Of a stretch of DNA of 64,000 nucleotides, positions 11,915 to 22,732 are shown in pieces; the first letter of the stretch is position 1; the number at the start of each line of letters is the position of its first letter. The DNA is from Pomphorhynchus laevis. Taxonomy: Eukaryota; Acanthocephala; Palaeacanthocephala; Echinorhynchida; Pomphorhynchidae. The notes under the pieces are model-generated. The model was given only the letters and a program-made list of their open reading frames with translations, searched no databases and had not been told where the DNA came from. The stretch is taken from contig WNNJ02002964.1 of assembly GCA_012934845.2 (NCBI GenBank), positions 29,881 to 93,880 on the forward strand, given 5' to 3'. The position numbers and the translations under genes were made by a program.

Positions 11915-12150
11915 ATTCCGCCGTGCATATCCTCTTTCGCCTTCGCCGTGTTGATCATAGTTTCTCTTGTCTCTCTAAACTCAACTGGCAAACTGGAAAA
12001 TCGCATTCTGATCAGTATCCGTTGCATCACTTTTCGACTCCTTTCCTCAAACTCGCCTTATCTGCATGTTCCTACACTTGCTGAATCCCGCCTAAACTCT
12101 ATAAATCTTCATTTATGTGATTTTCTTCTTCTCTAGTTTTAATCATTTTC
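11915..12150 (+). mobile_element. L2-like LINE C-terminal fragment, copy C1
   Basis: Encodes NSAVHILFRLRRVDHS, matching the INAAVHVLLRLRRFDHTS block near the C-terminus of L2-like ORF2, followed by weaker similarity to the region after it. Short, broken and without a hairpin tail. Confidence 0.5.
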
Positions 12151-12289
12151 TTCAAACTGTGGCCGCCGTTCCCTTTTTATTGAAGATTTTCTTCTATAGT
12201 ATAAACTACCTTCCGCCATTCGCTCAACCGAATCCTTTCAATCCTTCAAGCACAGTATCCGCTCTTTTTGTTCTATAATAATTGATTCA

Positions 12290-13310
12290 ATTAGTCACAC
12301 TATTTTAAACCCTATAATACTCTCCGCACATCAACATCATCCTATTCATGTACTATTCCTTACCACCCATTTAAACTTCTCCATCCGTAGCTGCACTTTT
12401 TCAGAGAACTGGAAATCTGTCATAGTACGTTTTTTTCTAATGACACAGTTTCTTGATCCTTTACTTACATCTTGGTACCACCAAATTTCTCTTCTTCCGA
12501 TCTTATCTAAACTCCTTGAGTGTCTTGTGTTATATCAAGTCAATATATACATTGTTTCCACAAATTTATAGTCCCTTTCCAGTATGACTTTCGTTCTAAT
12601 CACTCTAATGAACTTGCTTGTCAAAAAATTCCGTGATCTACTTCAAGCCCACGATATGAAACTATGAAATGTTGTAATATCTTTCGACATGTTTTCTGCA
12701 TTTAACATAGTTGATCATTCTATCCTACTCTCCTGGTTTCGTCACGACTATGGTTTATCCGTTCCTACTATGGCCTGTTTTACATTATATCTACCCAAAC
12801 GCCTTTTTGTATTCACTCAAACTCCTTTTTATCTCTCTTCCCCTACCTCGTACGGTGTTATACAAGGCTCTGTTTTACGTCCTCTCCTTTCTTCTTTTCT
12901 CGGTGACTTGTCTGCTAAAACTCGTGACTACAACTTTTATCTAATGTCGTATGCCGATGATATCCTTCTCTACTTTCACGCACATCATCTTTGTACCCAC
13001 TATCTTGCTGCTCATTCCACAAATTGTCTTATATCTATCTTCAACCATATTTACTCCCTTCATATAGTTATTAATCCTCAAACGTTCAAAATTTTGTGTA
13101 TCATCCATTATCACCTCGACATAACTCCACATACTTCATATATTAATAAATCATTTTCCCAATCGTTGACAATATGATTTTCTTAGGTTTTCACTTTGAC
13201 AGATTTCTTTCCCTTCAAACGTTTTTTTCATGACAAAGTTAGCTCTTCGTTCTTATTGCTTTGTGATTTCCGCTACAGTCGTATGCTGATCGACTTCAAT
13301 TTTTGTTTCA
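12290..13310 (+). mobile_element. L2-like LINE RT fragment, copy C2
   Basis: Covers RT fingers to thumb. FNIVDHSILLSWFRHDYG (about 12.70-12.76 kb) corresponds to FDIVDHSIILHRLRHDYG in the 53-kb copy. Further on come VIQGSVLRPLL, SYADDILLYFHAH (about 12.94-12.98 kb), NPQTFKI and a degraded KVSSSFLLLCDFRYSRMLIDF. Several frame breaks. The SINE and the CR1-like element follow. Confidence 0.7.
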
Positions 13311-13473
13311 TTCTTATATTATTATTATTATTTCGATGTGTATTCGCGGTCCTCGTTCTGCTCGACATCGACCTGCAAACTCAATGAACTAAAATTTATA
13401 GTATAACTATATTTGTTTGTATTTTTTTTCAAAAAAAATCAATTATAAAAAAAAAAATTATTATTATTATTAT

Positions 13474-13650
13474 TAGCCCCGCGTGGCCGAATGGTGGAGG
13501 CGTGTGCATTGCAAACTCTATGTACGGGGTTCAAACCTCGAGCATGCACTCTCTATTGACTTCTCTGTAAGCACACGTCAAAGCCACAAGATCGCGTTGT
13601 CGAAAGACGTAGGGGCACCCGATGATGAAGCGGGACCACTCTTCATTATT
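13474..13650 (+). mobile_element. tRNA-derived SINE
   Basis: Head resembles a tRNA: GCCCCGCGTGGCCGAATGG (A box TGGCCGAATGG) and about 40 bases later GGGGTTCAAACCTCG (B box). The anticodon-loop-like part reads ATTGCAAA, compatible with an Ala or Cys tRNA ancestor. The acceptor stem does not close, so it is not a working tRNA gene. A unique body ends in GATGAAGCGGGACCACTC and ATT repeats. The last bases abut the 3' end of the CR1-like element in the opposite orientation. Confidence 0.65.
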
Positions 13651-13741
13651 ATTATGTAGACAACGTTACGAGCATAGCTCACAGTTGCTGACAAATCGAT
13701 AGTCAAAATAAAAGAAAAAGAGAAAATCAAAAACAAATCAG

Positions 13742-16681
13742 TTAACAATTTAAAATAATCTGTCGTTTAAAGAGCTCACGAGTTCCCGCATTTACAATAT
13801 CATCGCTTAAACGATTCCATGAATTTATTATTCGTTGTCCAAATTGAATCGTCCTAGAATGTACTATTCGTTGGCGACTAAGATAAAACGAGTGACCTCG
13901 CAAAGCTCGAGTTGATCGAATGTTGAAGAGCCCACGCAACACATGGTGTTCATTGTGAAATACCTCCCATACAAGACACAGATCCCGCGAGTCACGAATA
14001 TCACATAATGACTGCATATTTAAAGACCGAAGACGGTCCTCGTAAGGAAGTTCTCTCAAAGAATGTACTAATTTTGTTGCCCTACGTAGCACCTTCTCAA
14101 GTCGATTAATCTCATCTCTGGTTCGAGGGTATGAACATTGAGAAGCATATAACAAATGACTTAGTACAAAAGCGTTTGCAAGAACTCTAAAAGAACGTGG
14201 ACTCACATAGCTGAATGATCGGCGAAGGAAACCAACCATACGCATGGCCTTCGAACAAATGTACTCAGTGTTTTGGCGAGTGGAGAAATCATCCGTTATC
14301 AATACGCCAAGATATTTATAGCTCGAAACCAATTTAATCACTCGATCCCCGAGATGATATATCGGCACTGGAACAATATTACGTGATCGAATGTGCATGC
14401 AAGTGCACTTCGAGGCATTAACAGACAGACCATTAGAACGTGCCCACTTAAGAACCGTGTCAATATCTGATTGAAGAATGTTACGATCATAATTCGACTT
14501 GATGGCTCTCCAAATTTTTAAATCGTCAGCAAATAATAATGAATGCGAACTTATTACACTGGGTAGATCGTTGATGAAAATACAAAACAGCAAAGGACCC
14601 AATACAGACCCTTACGGGACACCGGCATTAACTGGATAATGCTCGGAAAGGGTACCGTTAATGGCGACCTGGTATGTGCGACCAGAAAGAAAGTTGCATA
14701 TCCAACGAATGATAATTGGATTGATTTTTAATGCACTTATCTTCATAATCAACTTGTCATGGGGTACATGATCAAATGCTTTGGAGAAGTCAAAAAATAT
14801 GACATCGACAGCATACCCCTCATCCACTATGGAACCCCAACTTTCCTGTGCCAATAAAAGGTTGGTTACTATGGAACAGTTTTTACGGAATCCGTGCTGA
14901 TTAGTAGACAGTAACCTGTATGATTCTAGGTAGCTACTGATTATCCGATAAAGTAATCTCTCTAATACACGACACGATACAGAGGTTAAACTAACCGGTC
15001 GGTAGTTATCTACACATGATCGATCACCTTTCTTATGAAGCGGCTTAATGATAGAGCGTTTCCATGCATTCGGGACTATACCGTAATATAATGATGCTAT
15101 AAATATCCTATATAAAGGCGCAGCAATGACATCATGAAGATTCTTCAGGTATATTGAGGGAAGTAAATCTGGGCAAATCGAGCCCGACGGTTTCAGTCGT
15201 TTAAACTCTTTCATAACATCTTGAACTGTGAACAAGTGAAGAATATCAAAAATTGACGGATTAATACGAGTAATTTCTATACAAGGAGAAGTAGTAGCTG
15301 ATACGAGAAATTTACGACCAAATGCATTAGCAATATCGAAATGATCTACTAGAATGCGTCCATTGTTTCCAATGATAGAGCTAGAAGATCGAACATTACT
15401 TTTAAAATTTGCATATTTAAATAATATGTTAGGATTGTTGGCTGACTTTCCTATCAGTACTTGTTCAAATTGCCGCTTTTTAAGTCTCTTGAGATATGTG
15501 AAATGATTCCGACACTTTTTAAATGACCTATAATCAGTTTCTCCATTCCTATACATTACGAATTTTTGCTTCTTGGATCTCAATGCATCTTGAAGCTCCT
15601 TATCAAACCAAGGATTTGTGCGTGCACGGGCAGTTGCTACCTTACGAGGTGAGAAACGTAGAAGGAGCGATATCATTAGAGTTTCAAATTGTTGCCAAGA
15701 TGATTCAACTCCAAAAATCAATGGATCATACCAATTTGTACCGAGAAGGGATTGAAGTACTAAACTGTAATTGGTTTTGAAACATTGTACTGACATACAT
15801 GAAGACTCAGGTTGTGACAATATATTAGATAAGTTTGTATTAAAGCGAATAACAGAATGATCAGAGCTGCCTAAGGGATCCAAATATGTTATACCGGTGA
15901 TCAAATATTTATCGGAAGTAAGACAAATATCAAGCAAAGATTGATGGTCTCCAGAGGAACGAGTAAACATTGAGACATGTTGCGTTAGATTAAGAAAATT
16001 GATAGTATCAAGGAATGCTGATGAATAATTATTGTTATTTAAGCATATGTAGTTAGTCCAGTCTATAGAAGGCATATTTAGATCACCCACTACTACCACA
16101 TTACTACGGGATCCAAACTTTAATAATGTATCAACTATGGAACAAACATCCATTCTTGGACTACGATATATAAGACCAATAGTAACTAACACATGACCGG
16201 ACAGTAATATATTGCCCCATAGTGTTTCTGTACCACCTTCAGACTTGGCACTTAAGGTCATAAACGCTACACTATTATGTAAATATAAAATTACCCCACC
16301 TCCTCTCTTTCCGGTCCTATCGACACGATAAGAAGAATAATTAGCTATTTCAATCTCGTGATCAGATATATCGGAGTTAAGCCAGCTTTCTGTTATTGCT
16401 ATTAACAAGGGCTGGGAATATTGAATACGTTGCTTCAATTCGTGAATTTTATTAAGAAGACTGCGTGCGTTAGTATACAAGATCACAGAACTATAGCCTA
16501 TTGAAGCACATGTGTTATTTCCCTTACTGTTAGCACTATTGGATTTCGCCAGAGCAGACCACAACGGTGATTGATAATAAACAATGTCATCTAAGTAATC
16601 ACATGCATTTGTAATGGGTATGTTGGATAAGCTAGAAGCGACGAGAGGAGCTAAATCTAATCCACAAACAGCGGAGTCCAA
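13742..16681 (-). pseudogene. CR1-like LINE ORF2 (endonuclease-RT), one stop
   Basis: A 979-codon frame open except for one TAA at 14612-14614, where the invariant GVPQG reads GVP-stop-G. The APE-type endonuclease spans residues about 65-280, with YTNARSL (Asn 71), ITESW (Glu 98), GGGV, VVGDLN (Asp 200, Asn 202) and GSSDH (Asp 274, His 275). The reverse transcriptase spans about 500-800, with FFDFSKAFD near 630 and FADD near 717. The product nicks DNA and primes reverse transcription at the target. The start overlaps ORF1 by 25 nt, so translation probably depends on re-initiation. A single CAA to TAA change suggests recent loss. Confidence 0.9.
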
Positions 16682-17928
16682 TTCAAGCGAGTCCCTCGTC
16701 GCACAATTTGAAAATTCCGAATTCTTAAGTTTGTTTCTCCTGCATCTAAGCGCGATCTCAATAATTGTCTAACCTCTCGAAGACGTTCACGTTCATACTT
16801 GTCAAGATCATTTAGTAATCTAACGGGAGAACCTTTAAGATAATATGAGTTGCTCAGAATAGTTTTGACAGCCGCTGCGTCGGTAAAAATTGCCTTTAAT
16901 AATCTAGGATGATTATTCTGCTTTTTACCAATTCGAAACAAAGCTAATAGTTTAATTTTGGACGTTACCTCTTTCGGTGACGCTACCAAAATGGTTGATA
17001 GTATCGCACGAACTTTGGATAAGTCGTCATCTAATCTATGTTGTATGTTGACCGAGATAGATTCAGGTATATTAGTGAAAACGATAGCGCGAGAATGATC
17101 ATGATATTTGCGTACGCGGGAAAAGTGCTGCTTAGAGGAAATCACTGATTTTCCATCAAGATTATGTGAAGATCTATCAATGACTCCAGTTATTTGGCAT
17201 ATATCAGGTATAACACTTGCCAATGACTCGAATTGATTAGAATCTTTGTGATTAAGAGACACTTCATCTGACTGACCCGGAATGTTAACATATGTAGAGC
17301 GCTTAGGTGAATAAGCATTGATTGGATCAGTAAATACATCTGGATTAGTAAGAGGTGCAGAGAAGCTTGAATTGATATCGGATTTACTGTACGATCGTTG
17401 TAGGTTTCCACTATCCAAATTTCCGTTATTGATAAGATTGTCATTGTCTAAACTGTTATTTTCGATAATCGGTGATGCTTCATCGATTAATGAGTTGGAT
17501 GTTCGATTCAATGATTCATTTTCGATTCGCAGGAAGTCTGTGGCAACATGTTGCTCTTGCAATGTTTGAGAATTGTCTGTAAATCGAGCGCTTTCTTTAT
17601 TTGATGATAATAATTGTTCTTTTCGATGTTTGCCACATTTTCGTTCGAATTGTATTTTACTAACATCTTTGTCACAAACGATACTATTTGAATTGTCATG
17701 GCTGATATACGATTGATCATTCTTTGAAACTATCAAATCTTTACGAAAAGATGCTGAACAAAATCCGCATAGAAAATCTCTATCAAGAAAATTTGAAGGA
17801 ATACGAATAGGTAGCCAAACAGTAGTCCACACAGGGCAATCGGCCATGGAACACTCTACATAATGCTGGGATCCATTATCATTCACAGTCGATTTTGTCG
17901 TTTTCCTCCGTTTCCCCATTTTGATCAT
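16657..17928 (-). CDS. CR1-like LINE ORF1 protein, open (423 aa)
   Basis: Open frame starting ATGATCAAAATGGGG; the second Met four codons in (MGKRRKTTK) fits the MVKQRKTTKR starts of sister copies. Visible parts: a basic N-terminus; a C4 finger with Cys 26, 31, 54 and 57 and the VWT motif; a long Ser/Asn-rich linker; and a conserved C-terminal block with RAIVFTNIPESI, LFRIGKK, RLLKAIF, LLNDLDKYERERL and a GETNLRIRNFQIVRR end. The same C-terminal pattern is common in CR1-type ORF1 proteins, which bind element RNA. PHD-like fingers are also known in CR1 ORF1. It ends 25 nt inside ORF2. Confidence 0.85.
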   Translation of the reverse strand: MIKMGKRRKTTKSTVNDNGSQHYVECSMADCPVWTTVWLPIRIPSNFLDRDFLCGFCSASFRKDLIVSKNDQSYISHDNSNSIVCDKDVSKIQFERKCGKHRKEQLLSSNKESARFTDNSQTLQEQHVATDFLRIENESLNRTSNSLIDEASPIIENNSLDNDNLINNGNLDSGNLQRSYSKSDINSSFSAPLTNPDVFTDPINAYSPKRSTYVNIPGQSDEVSLNHKDSNQFESLASVIPDICQITGVIDRSSHNLDGKSVISSKQHFSRVRKYHDHSRAIVFTNIPESISVNIQHRLDDDLSKVRAILSTILVASPKEVTSKIKLLALFRIGKKQNNHPRLLKAIFTDAAAVKTILSNSYYLKGSPVRLLNDLDKYERERLREVRQLLRSRLDAGETNLRIRNFQIVRRGTRLNWTPLFVD

Positions 17929-17976
17929 TACAGTTCAGATTGCTGAACTGAATTGTATGTTTATTAGAAACCAAAA

Positions 17977-18775
17977 AATATGCACACTAGTCAGAGCCCT
18001 TGTATCTCGGGATGACTGCTTGAATTTTGGTATATCGTCTCTCATATTTCCCAAAATCAATTATTGTATTAGCCTATCTGCCAACTGTTCCTATTCCGCA
18101 ATTTTACCTCTCCAGCGAACAATAAATTCTGCTGCACGTGTCTTCTTGCATCTTATCCTCTTCAACCATATATCTCTTCATATTTCCATCTTATCATGAC
18201 TCACCATTAACCTTCGTGTAGAATTTTGTTTGTATAAAGTTACACATTGTCTTTCGTTTTGTCACTCACCATCCCACTTACACCTTGATTATCTTGTTGA
18301 TTCTCGCTCTGCCTTTTTGGCATTAAATCAATTAATTTTATACTTACCCACGTCAATCCGCGATAAAATAACTAGACTGGAATTATTTGCCAAAATACGT
18401 CTCTTCCTCGTTGCTTCCACACTTTAAACGACATCTACGTTCTTTCACTATGGATTCTGCTTGAATAAATCAAGAAATGTATTCCTTCAACATCTTATCC
18501 AACTCACAATTCTATCATACCTATTCAACAAATCATCCAACTTTTTTTGTCCCCTTGAGTGGAATGTGAGTTGTGGAATGAGTGGAATGTCTTGCACATT
18601 TAATTCATCTCTTTTATCTATACTATGTACCCTTCAATTTGTAGGACAAATTCATTTCACATTCTATTTTGTTTCCACGTCGTTTGCTTTTTTCTTTTTC
18701 TTTTAAATGGGCTTGTAAGCACGCATAGGTACGCATTTGCCATCAACTATAACAAAAATATATATCTTAATACAA
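17977..18775 (+). mobile_element. L2-like LINE 3' fragment, copy D
   Basis: Resumes directly after the CR1-like 5' end with a segment like VRRLIDFPSCMTLISSLL of other copies, then PKINYCISLSANC and LPLQRTINSAARVF. A degraded hairpin tail follows (GTAAGCACGC...GTACGCATTTGCCATC, about 18.71-18.75 kb). It overlaps copy C2 by about 30 coding bases that differ, so the two may be separate insertions, not one split copy. Confidence 0.65.
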
Positions 18776-18799
18776 GTCAAAATGTAAAGTGCTGGGTGA

Positions 18800-21200
18800 A
18801 CGAAGATGACTGCATCAGACTGTCAGAATTCGTTTTTATCATTCAAAATGTGTAGTAAAGTGACTGTCAGACGATCAATGAAAAACATTCTCGCAGTAGA
18901 TAATGGAGGTTTTAGTAAGAATTTAACTTCTAATTATATTGTTCGTGACCACAAGGTAAGTGTTTTGTCATATAATTGTAGCAAGGGGGTGGGAGTACGC
19001 CCCCATCCCTAGATTAAAAATCTTCTAGTCATTACTCTTTTGCAGCCTCTAGAGAAGCATAAACTGTTCAGTATTTTTTTGAGAAAATTCGTCTCTAATT
19101 ACAGCAATCACATACTATTTAACGCAATTAAATTCTTTCAGACGGAGATAAAAATCTTATTTACCTCTGGAGACTTGGCAGCAGAATAATTGAATTTCTT
19201 CAAAGACAATCTCTCCCATCTAGGAAACATTCAATTTAAGCCGATTCAAGCTCCCCTAAAAATCAATAACCTTCCTCCTCATTCAGAGAAAAGAGATATT
19301 GATGTCCTGAAGACGACGTTTAGGCGCTCCTCAATTAGAACTGTCAATAATAAGAGTGGTATGGCGCTTCCCATAGCGTTTTGTACTACGTCAGCTGATC
19401 ATGGTGACGTTCTGGCCAACTCGGCCTTTAACCCTCTCCTGGGATTCACAGTCCTCGATTCGGATGATTTAACGTACCCCACTGTAATGTTTGTCACAAG
19501 TGGGAGCATTGGGAGTAGAGCTGTGCTAGCACGAAGACTTGTGCAGTCTGTTCTCTTGTTTTATGCGATAATTTGATTAAGGGAGTGAAATGCGAGGCTC
19601 CTCCCTTTGCTCTAATTGTAAAGGAGTGCATCCTGTTTGGGCTCGGAAACGCGCCGTTTTTAAAAAATACAAAAGAAACTTCGTTTGTCCAAAATCAATT
19701 CAAGTTAAGCAGCCTTCTGTAACCAACTCTGCTCATTATAGGATGTCTGACAAGGACATTCTCCAGATCATTGACTCTAACAAACGCTTGATGATACTTC
19801 AGGAGTAGATACTTATTTGTCGCTGATATTCTTAGCTCATGGGGGCCTCTTCCGGGCACCTCAAGATCCGTAGTTCCACTCTCCTCTCGTGGCTGTTAGT
19901 TTTTGACAACCGAACAAAGAAGAGAAGTGGCCATCACAATGCTATTACCCACCCCTTCCGATGTGGCCGGCATCAACATTAGTAGACGTGTTTTTATTAC
20001 AAAGAAAAATCCGGTCTCTTCTCCTAAAGACTTGCGGCCCATTTTGATTCGAAATTCCCTCGTGCCAATTTACGAGAAGACGCTTGCGCGTAAAATCCTC
20101 GATCATCTATGAAGGATAAACTTAATCCCACCAGGTTTCCATGGGTTCGTCAAAGGTCGCTCGGTCCATTCGGCTGTAGGTGAAGTGGATCAGTTTTGTC
20201 AGGAGAATAGTCATCAACTTGCAGTGACTGTTTTCCTTGATTTTTCTGCTACATTTGACCGCATATCTATTCCCTTTGTTATCTCTTCTCTCAGGTTCCT
20301 TGGGTTGCCTGCGAGAATTGTTAACAGGGGTTGAGATACTGCTGTACACCAAGCGATTCTGTTATGAAGACGACCCTGATGTGCATCAGTTCTACCCTAT
20401 TACGGGTAAGCCTCAAGGATCACCTCTTTCTATAATCTTATATTCTATTGTTTCCATTGAGCTCTTTAAAATATTTAACGCGAACAACGTCTAGTGGAAT
20501 ACGCTGATGATACCACAGCCCTGTTCTCTGGACACAGGTGCAAAGATGTGATCTTGGACATCAGCCCTTTCTTTTCAAGATTAAAAGATCAGCTCCCCGC
20601 TTCCAATCTTATTCTAAACACCAGCAAATCGCAAGTGGCTGTCTTTCATAGCACCCCTGCGACCAAAAAGAAACTTAAAAGATTAGCACTCTCTGCACTC
20701 TTCTCCATTTTGCAACCTTAATCACTCCCTATCTTCTCGAGTCGAGTAAAATACCTGGGGTTCATCGTTACGGTGAATTGGTCGGCAAAAGCTGACCTGA
20801 ATAGACTTAAACGTATCCTGAAGACAGCTAGGTAAGTCCTGAAACGTACACAGCATCTGTAATTAAAAGAAAAAACTCAGGTTCGCCTCTGAGGCATTTT
20901 GGCTATCTCGGTATTAGTCTTCTTTTCTAGAGGACGTCTCCCAGAGCAAAGGCTAAGGTTTCTCAAGCTCTTCGTCTCTCGTTTACCGAACATAGTCCGC
21001 CTCGATTGGACTCTTGGGGGGAAGGTGAAAGACCTCAGGTGGTTCAGTCGAAGAGCGATGTGTTGGATTGGCTGGAGGTATCATATCTCACTGGATTTGA
21101 GGCCATGAAGACGCAGACTACAAATGATTGATTCGAAGAAAATCTTTGACGCTGTTTCTTCTTTTATAATTGACTGACATTTTATTACCTTGTCTCTATT
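18800..21200 (+). mobile_element. Degenerate LINE with CCHC-knuckle ORF1 (I/Jockey-like)
   Basis: ORF1 remnants at 19.15-19.81 kb include IQFKPIQAPLKINNLP and two damaged zinc knuckles: CHKW..H....C then CAVC, and CSNCKGVHPVWARK, the C-x2-C-x4-H pattern of Jockey/I-type ORF1. RT remnants at 19.9-20.9 kb include DLRPILIRN, GFVKGRSVHSAV, FLDFSATFDRI, KPQGSPLS, VEYADDTTALFSG (about 20.49-20.53 kb) and LNTSKSQVAVFHS. The region is riddled with stops and shifts. No endonuclease or RNase H was recognised. A second copy of the RT palm is at 27.73-28.05 kb. Confidence 0.7.
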
Positions 21201-21374
21201 TATTAAGAAAATCTTATATTAGACTGTCAGAGTTCAAACAATTTATGACCTTGGAGAATTCCCAGCATGCATTAAAATATTGTTAGAAAGTTTTGTCTTC
21301 TACGATGAATTCAAAATCCATTCTACACGGAATTCACTACAAATATTGCAATCAATAGACCATATACCAAATTA

Positions 21375-21420
21375 GCCCCGCGATCGACATGTTGATCACT
21401 ATCGCATTGTTGGCCACCCC
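21375..21420 (-). mobile_element. hAT-like terminus (fragment)
   Basis: On the minus strand it reads CAGGGGTGGCCAACAATG, with ATGTCGATCGCGGGGC about 20 bases inside, matching the style of the 6.2-kb end. The L2-like fragment begins next to it. Confidence 0.45.
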
Positions 21421-21427
21421 TGATCTA

Positions 21428-21725
21428 CTGTATATTCCTTTCTTAGACGATACTCGCCCCACCTCGCTATCGCTTCGTTCCTGTCATACCCTCTTACTCC
21501 ACGTTCCTAATTACTCCAACAACTACGGTATCCTATCCTTCCTCGTCGCCGCCTCACTCGCCTGGAATCAACTCTCTCGACGTCCGCCGCGCTCCCTCCT
21601 TTATCACATTCAAACACCTCCTCCGTTCACACCTTCTCGACACCTGATTTACAGTCTTGTTTTGTTGTGGTCATGTAAGCGTGCGCTGGCACGCATTTGC
21701 CACGTTAAAATAAATCTTTTTTTAT
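21428..21725 (+). mobile_element. L2-like LINE 3' fragment, copy E
   Basis: Encodes FLDDTRPTSLSLRSCHTLLL, HVPNYSNNYG and a WNQL block in the same order as the 32.6-kb and 40.7-kb copies. It ends with the perfect hairpin GCGTGCGCTGGCACGC, then ATTTGCCACGTTAAAATAAAT. Close to the other two copies, so fairly young. Confidence 0.85.
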
Positions 21726-21757
21726 CTAGACTCTTGAACACAAATCTTTCTCTATAC

Positions 21758-21956
21758 CTTGCTTTATGTGAATGACAAATTCTTTATCAGGTTGTTCAAT
21801 TGAGAGACGACGAAGCTCTGTTCTTAATTTATAGTACGTTTCTTGTTTAGCACGAGAATCTCTCAAACTTTTTTTTATTTCAGGGATGAATAATTCGTCA
21901 GTAAAACTCTTTACGAAACAGTTAAAATCAAGGTATACAACGTTGTACATATACAC
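21758..21956 (-). CDS. Candidate host exon, coiled-coil, not recognised
   Basis: Minus-strand open segment starting ATGTATATG. It encodes a helical, charged stretch with SLRDSRAKQETYYKLRTELR and RLSIEQPDKEFVIHIK, followed by a possible splice donor CAAG|GTATAG at 21756-21757. Composition and lack of similarity to the surrounding LINE proteins suggest a cellular exon. The spacing of F, LR and the final beta-like FVIHI resembles the first half of prefoldin-like UXT proteins, but that is a guess. The L2-like copy E inserted just beyond the donor. No partner exon was found. Confidence 0.3.
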
Positions 21957-21959
21957 AGG

Positions 21960-22640
21960 TCAATCCACAAAGTGATTTTCTAAAAATTTCGAAGATTGCT
22001 GAAATATCTACAAGTGACCAGGGATGAGTGAAAATAAGCAACGTTTAAGGACAATGAACATCAGGTAAGATAACGACTCTGTTAATTTTCTACTTACTTA
22101 GAACATTAACATGTGTAATGCTAAATTAACTATTTTGTGAATGAATAAACGCCTGGTTTTATTCGGGTAAAATTCGGACTCCCTGACTGCCGAATTCGAG
22201 AAAAATAATCTCGAGTAAGAATATTGTGTCGACTTACAGTATTAAATTAAAATACCAATACACCCTGAATTTGGCATTCTAACTGTCAAATTCCACTTTT
22301 AAAGATTAAAATACTTAACTATATTAGTAAATATTGAATAACTTTGCGGATAAGTATTCTAGGTCAATAAATGACTGCATTCCGAATTTATATTGGAAAA
22401 TAATATTTAATCGCTAGTTTTTGACGCTAGTTACGCAACTTGATTTACTAAGTGTGATCAGTTATTATCAAATTGATTAACGTTAATGTTACCATTAAAT
22501 GCCAATTAATAAAATTTTTGCGATATGTACGTTCAATAATTTCGCTTACATTGTAAATTAGGCGAAAATGACATCTTGTAGAAGATACCTATAACATACC
22601 AAGGAGATTAATATGCTTAAAGGATTGTAAATACTCGCAA
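21960..22640. other. No feature recognised
   Basis: AT-rich DNA between the exon candidate and the 3' end of the next LINE. Nothing recognisable. Confidence 0.5.
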
Positions 22641-22732
22641 AGCCAATATTATTATTAATGTTTCAACAGCACATAAAAGCATGGCTTAATTGGCTGGTTC
22701 ACTGCAGAAAAAAAGAAAATATAATAAAAGTA

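Larger units (their letters stand above)
13650..17976 (-). mobile_element. Full-length CR1-like LINE, copy A1
   Basis: Two overlapping ORFs on the minus strand with a 5' UTR whose first bases (TTTTTTGGTTTCTAATAAAC) are almost the same as those of the intact copy at 51.09-51.11 kb, so the 5' end appears complete. The 3' end is GTTGTCTACATAATAATAATG, the short (ATA)n tail also seen in the 41.9-kb and 55.2-kb copies. The element sits inside L2-like sequence, with L2 C-terminal coding resuming at 17.98 kb. Confidence 0.85.

Noticed and set aside
13474-13545. Functional tRNA gene
   Set aside because: A and B boxes are present but the acceptor stem does not close and a SINE body with a repeat tail follows.
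15523-15780. Plus-strand 85-codon ORF, also seen at 57.1 kb
   Set aside because: It is antisense to the CR1-like ORF2 in both copies; a shadow frame.
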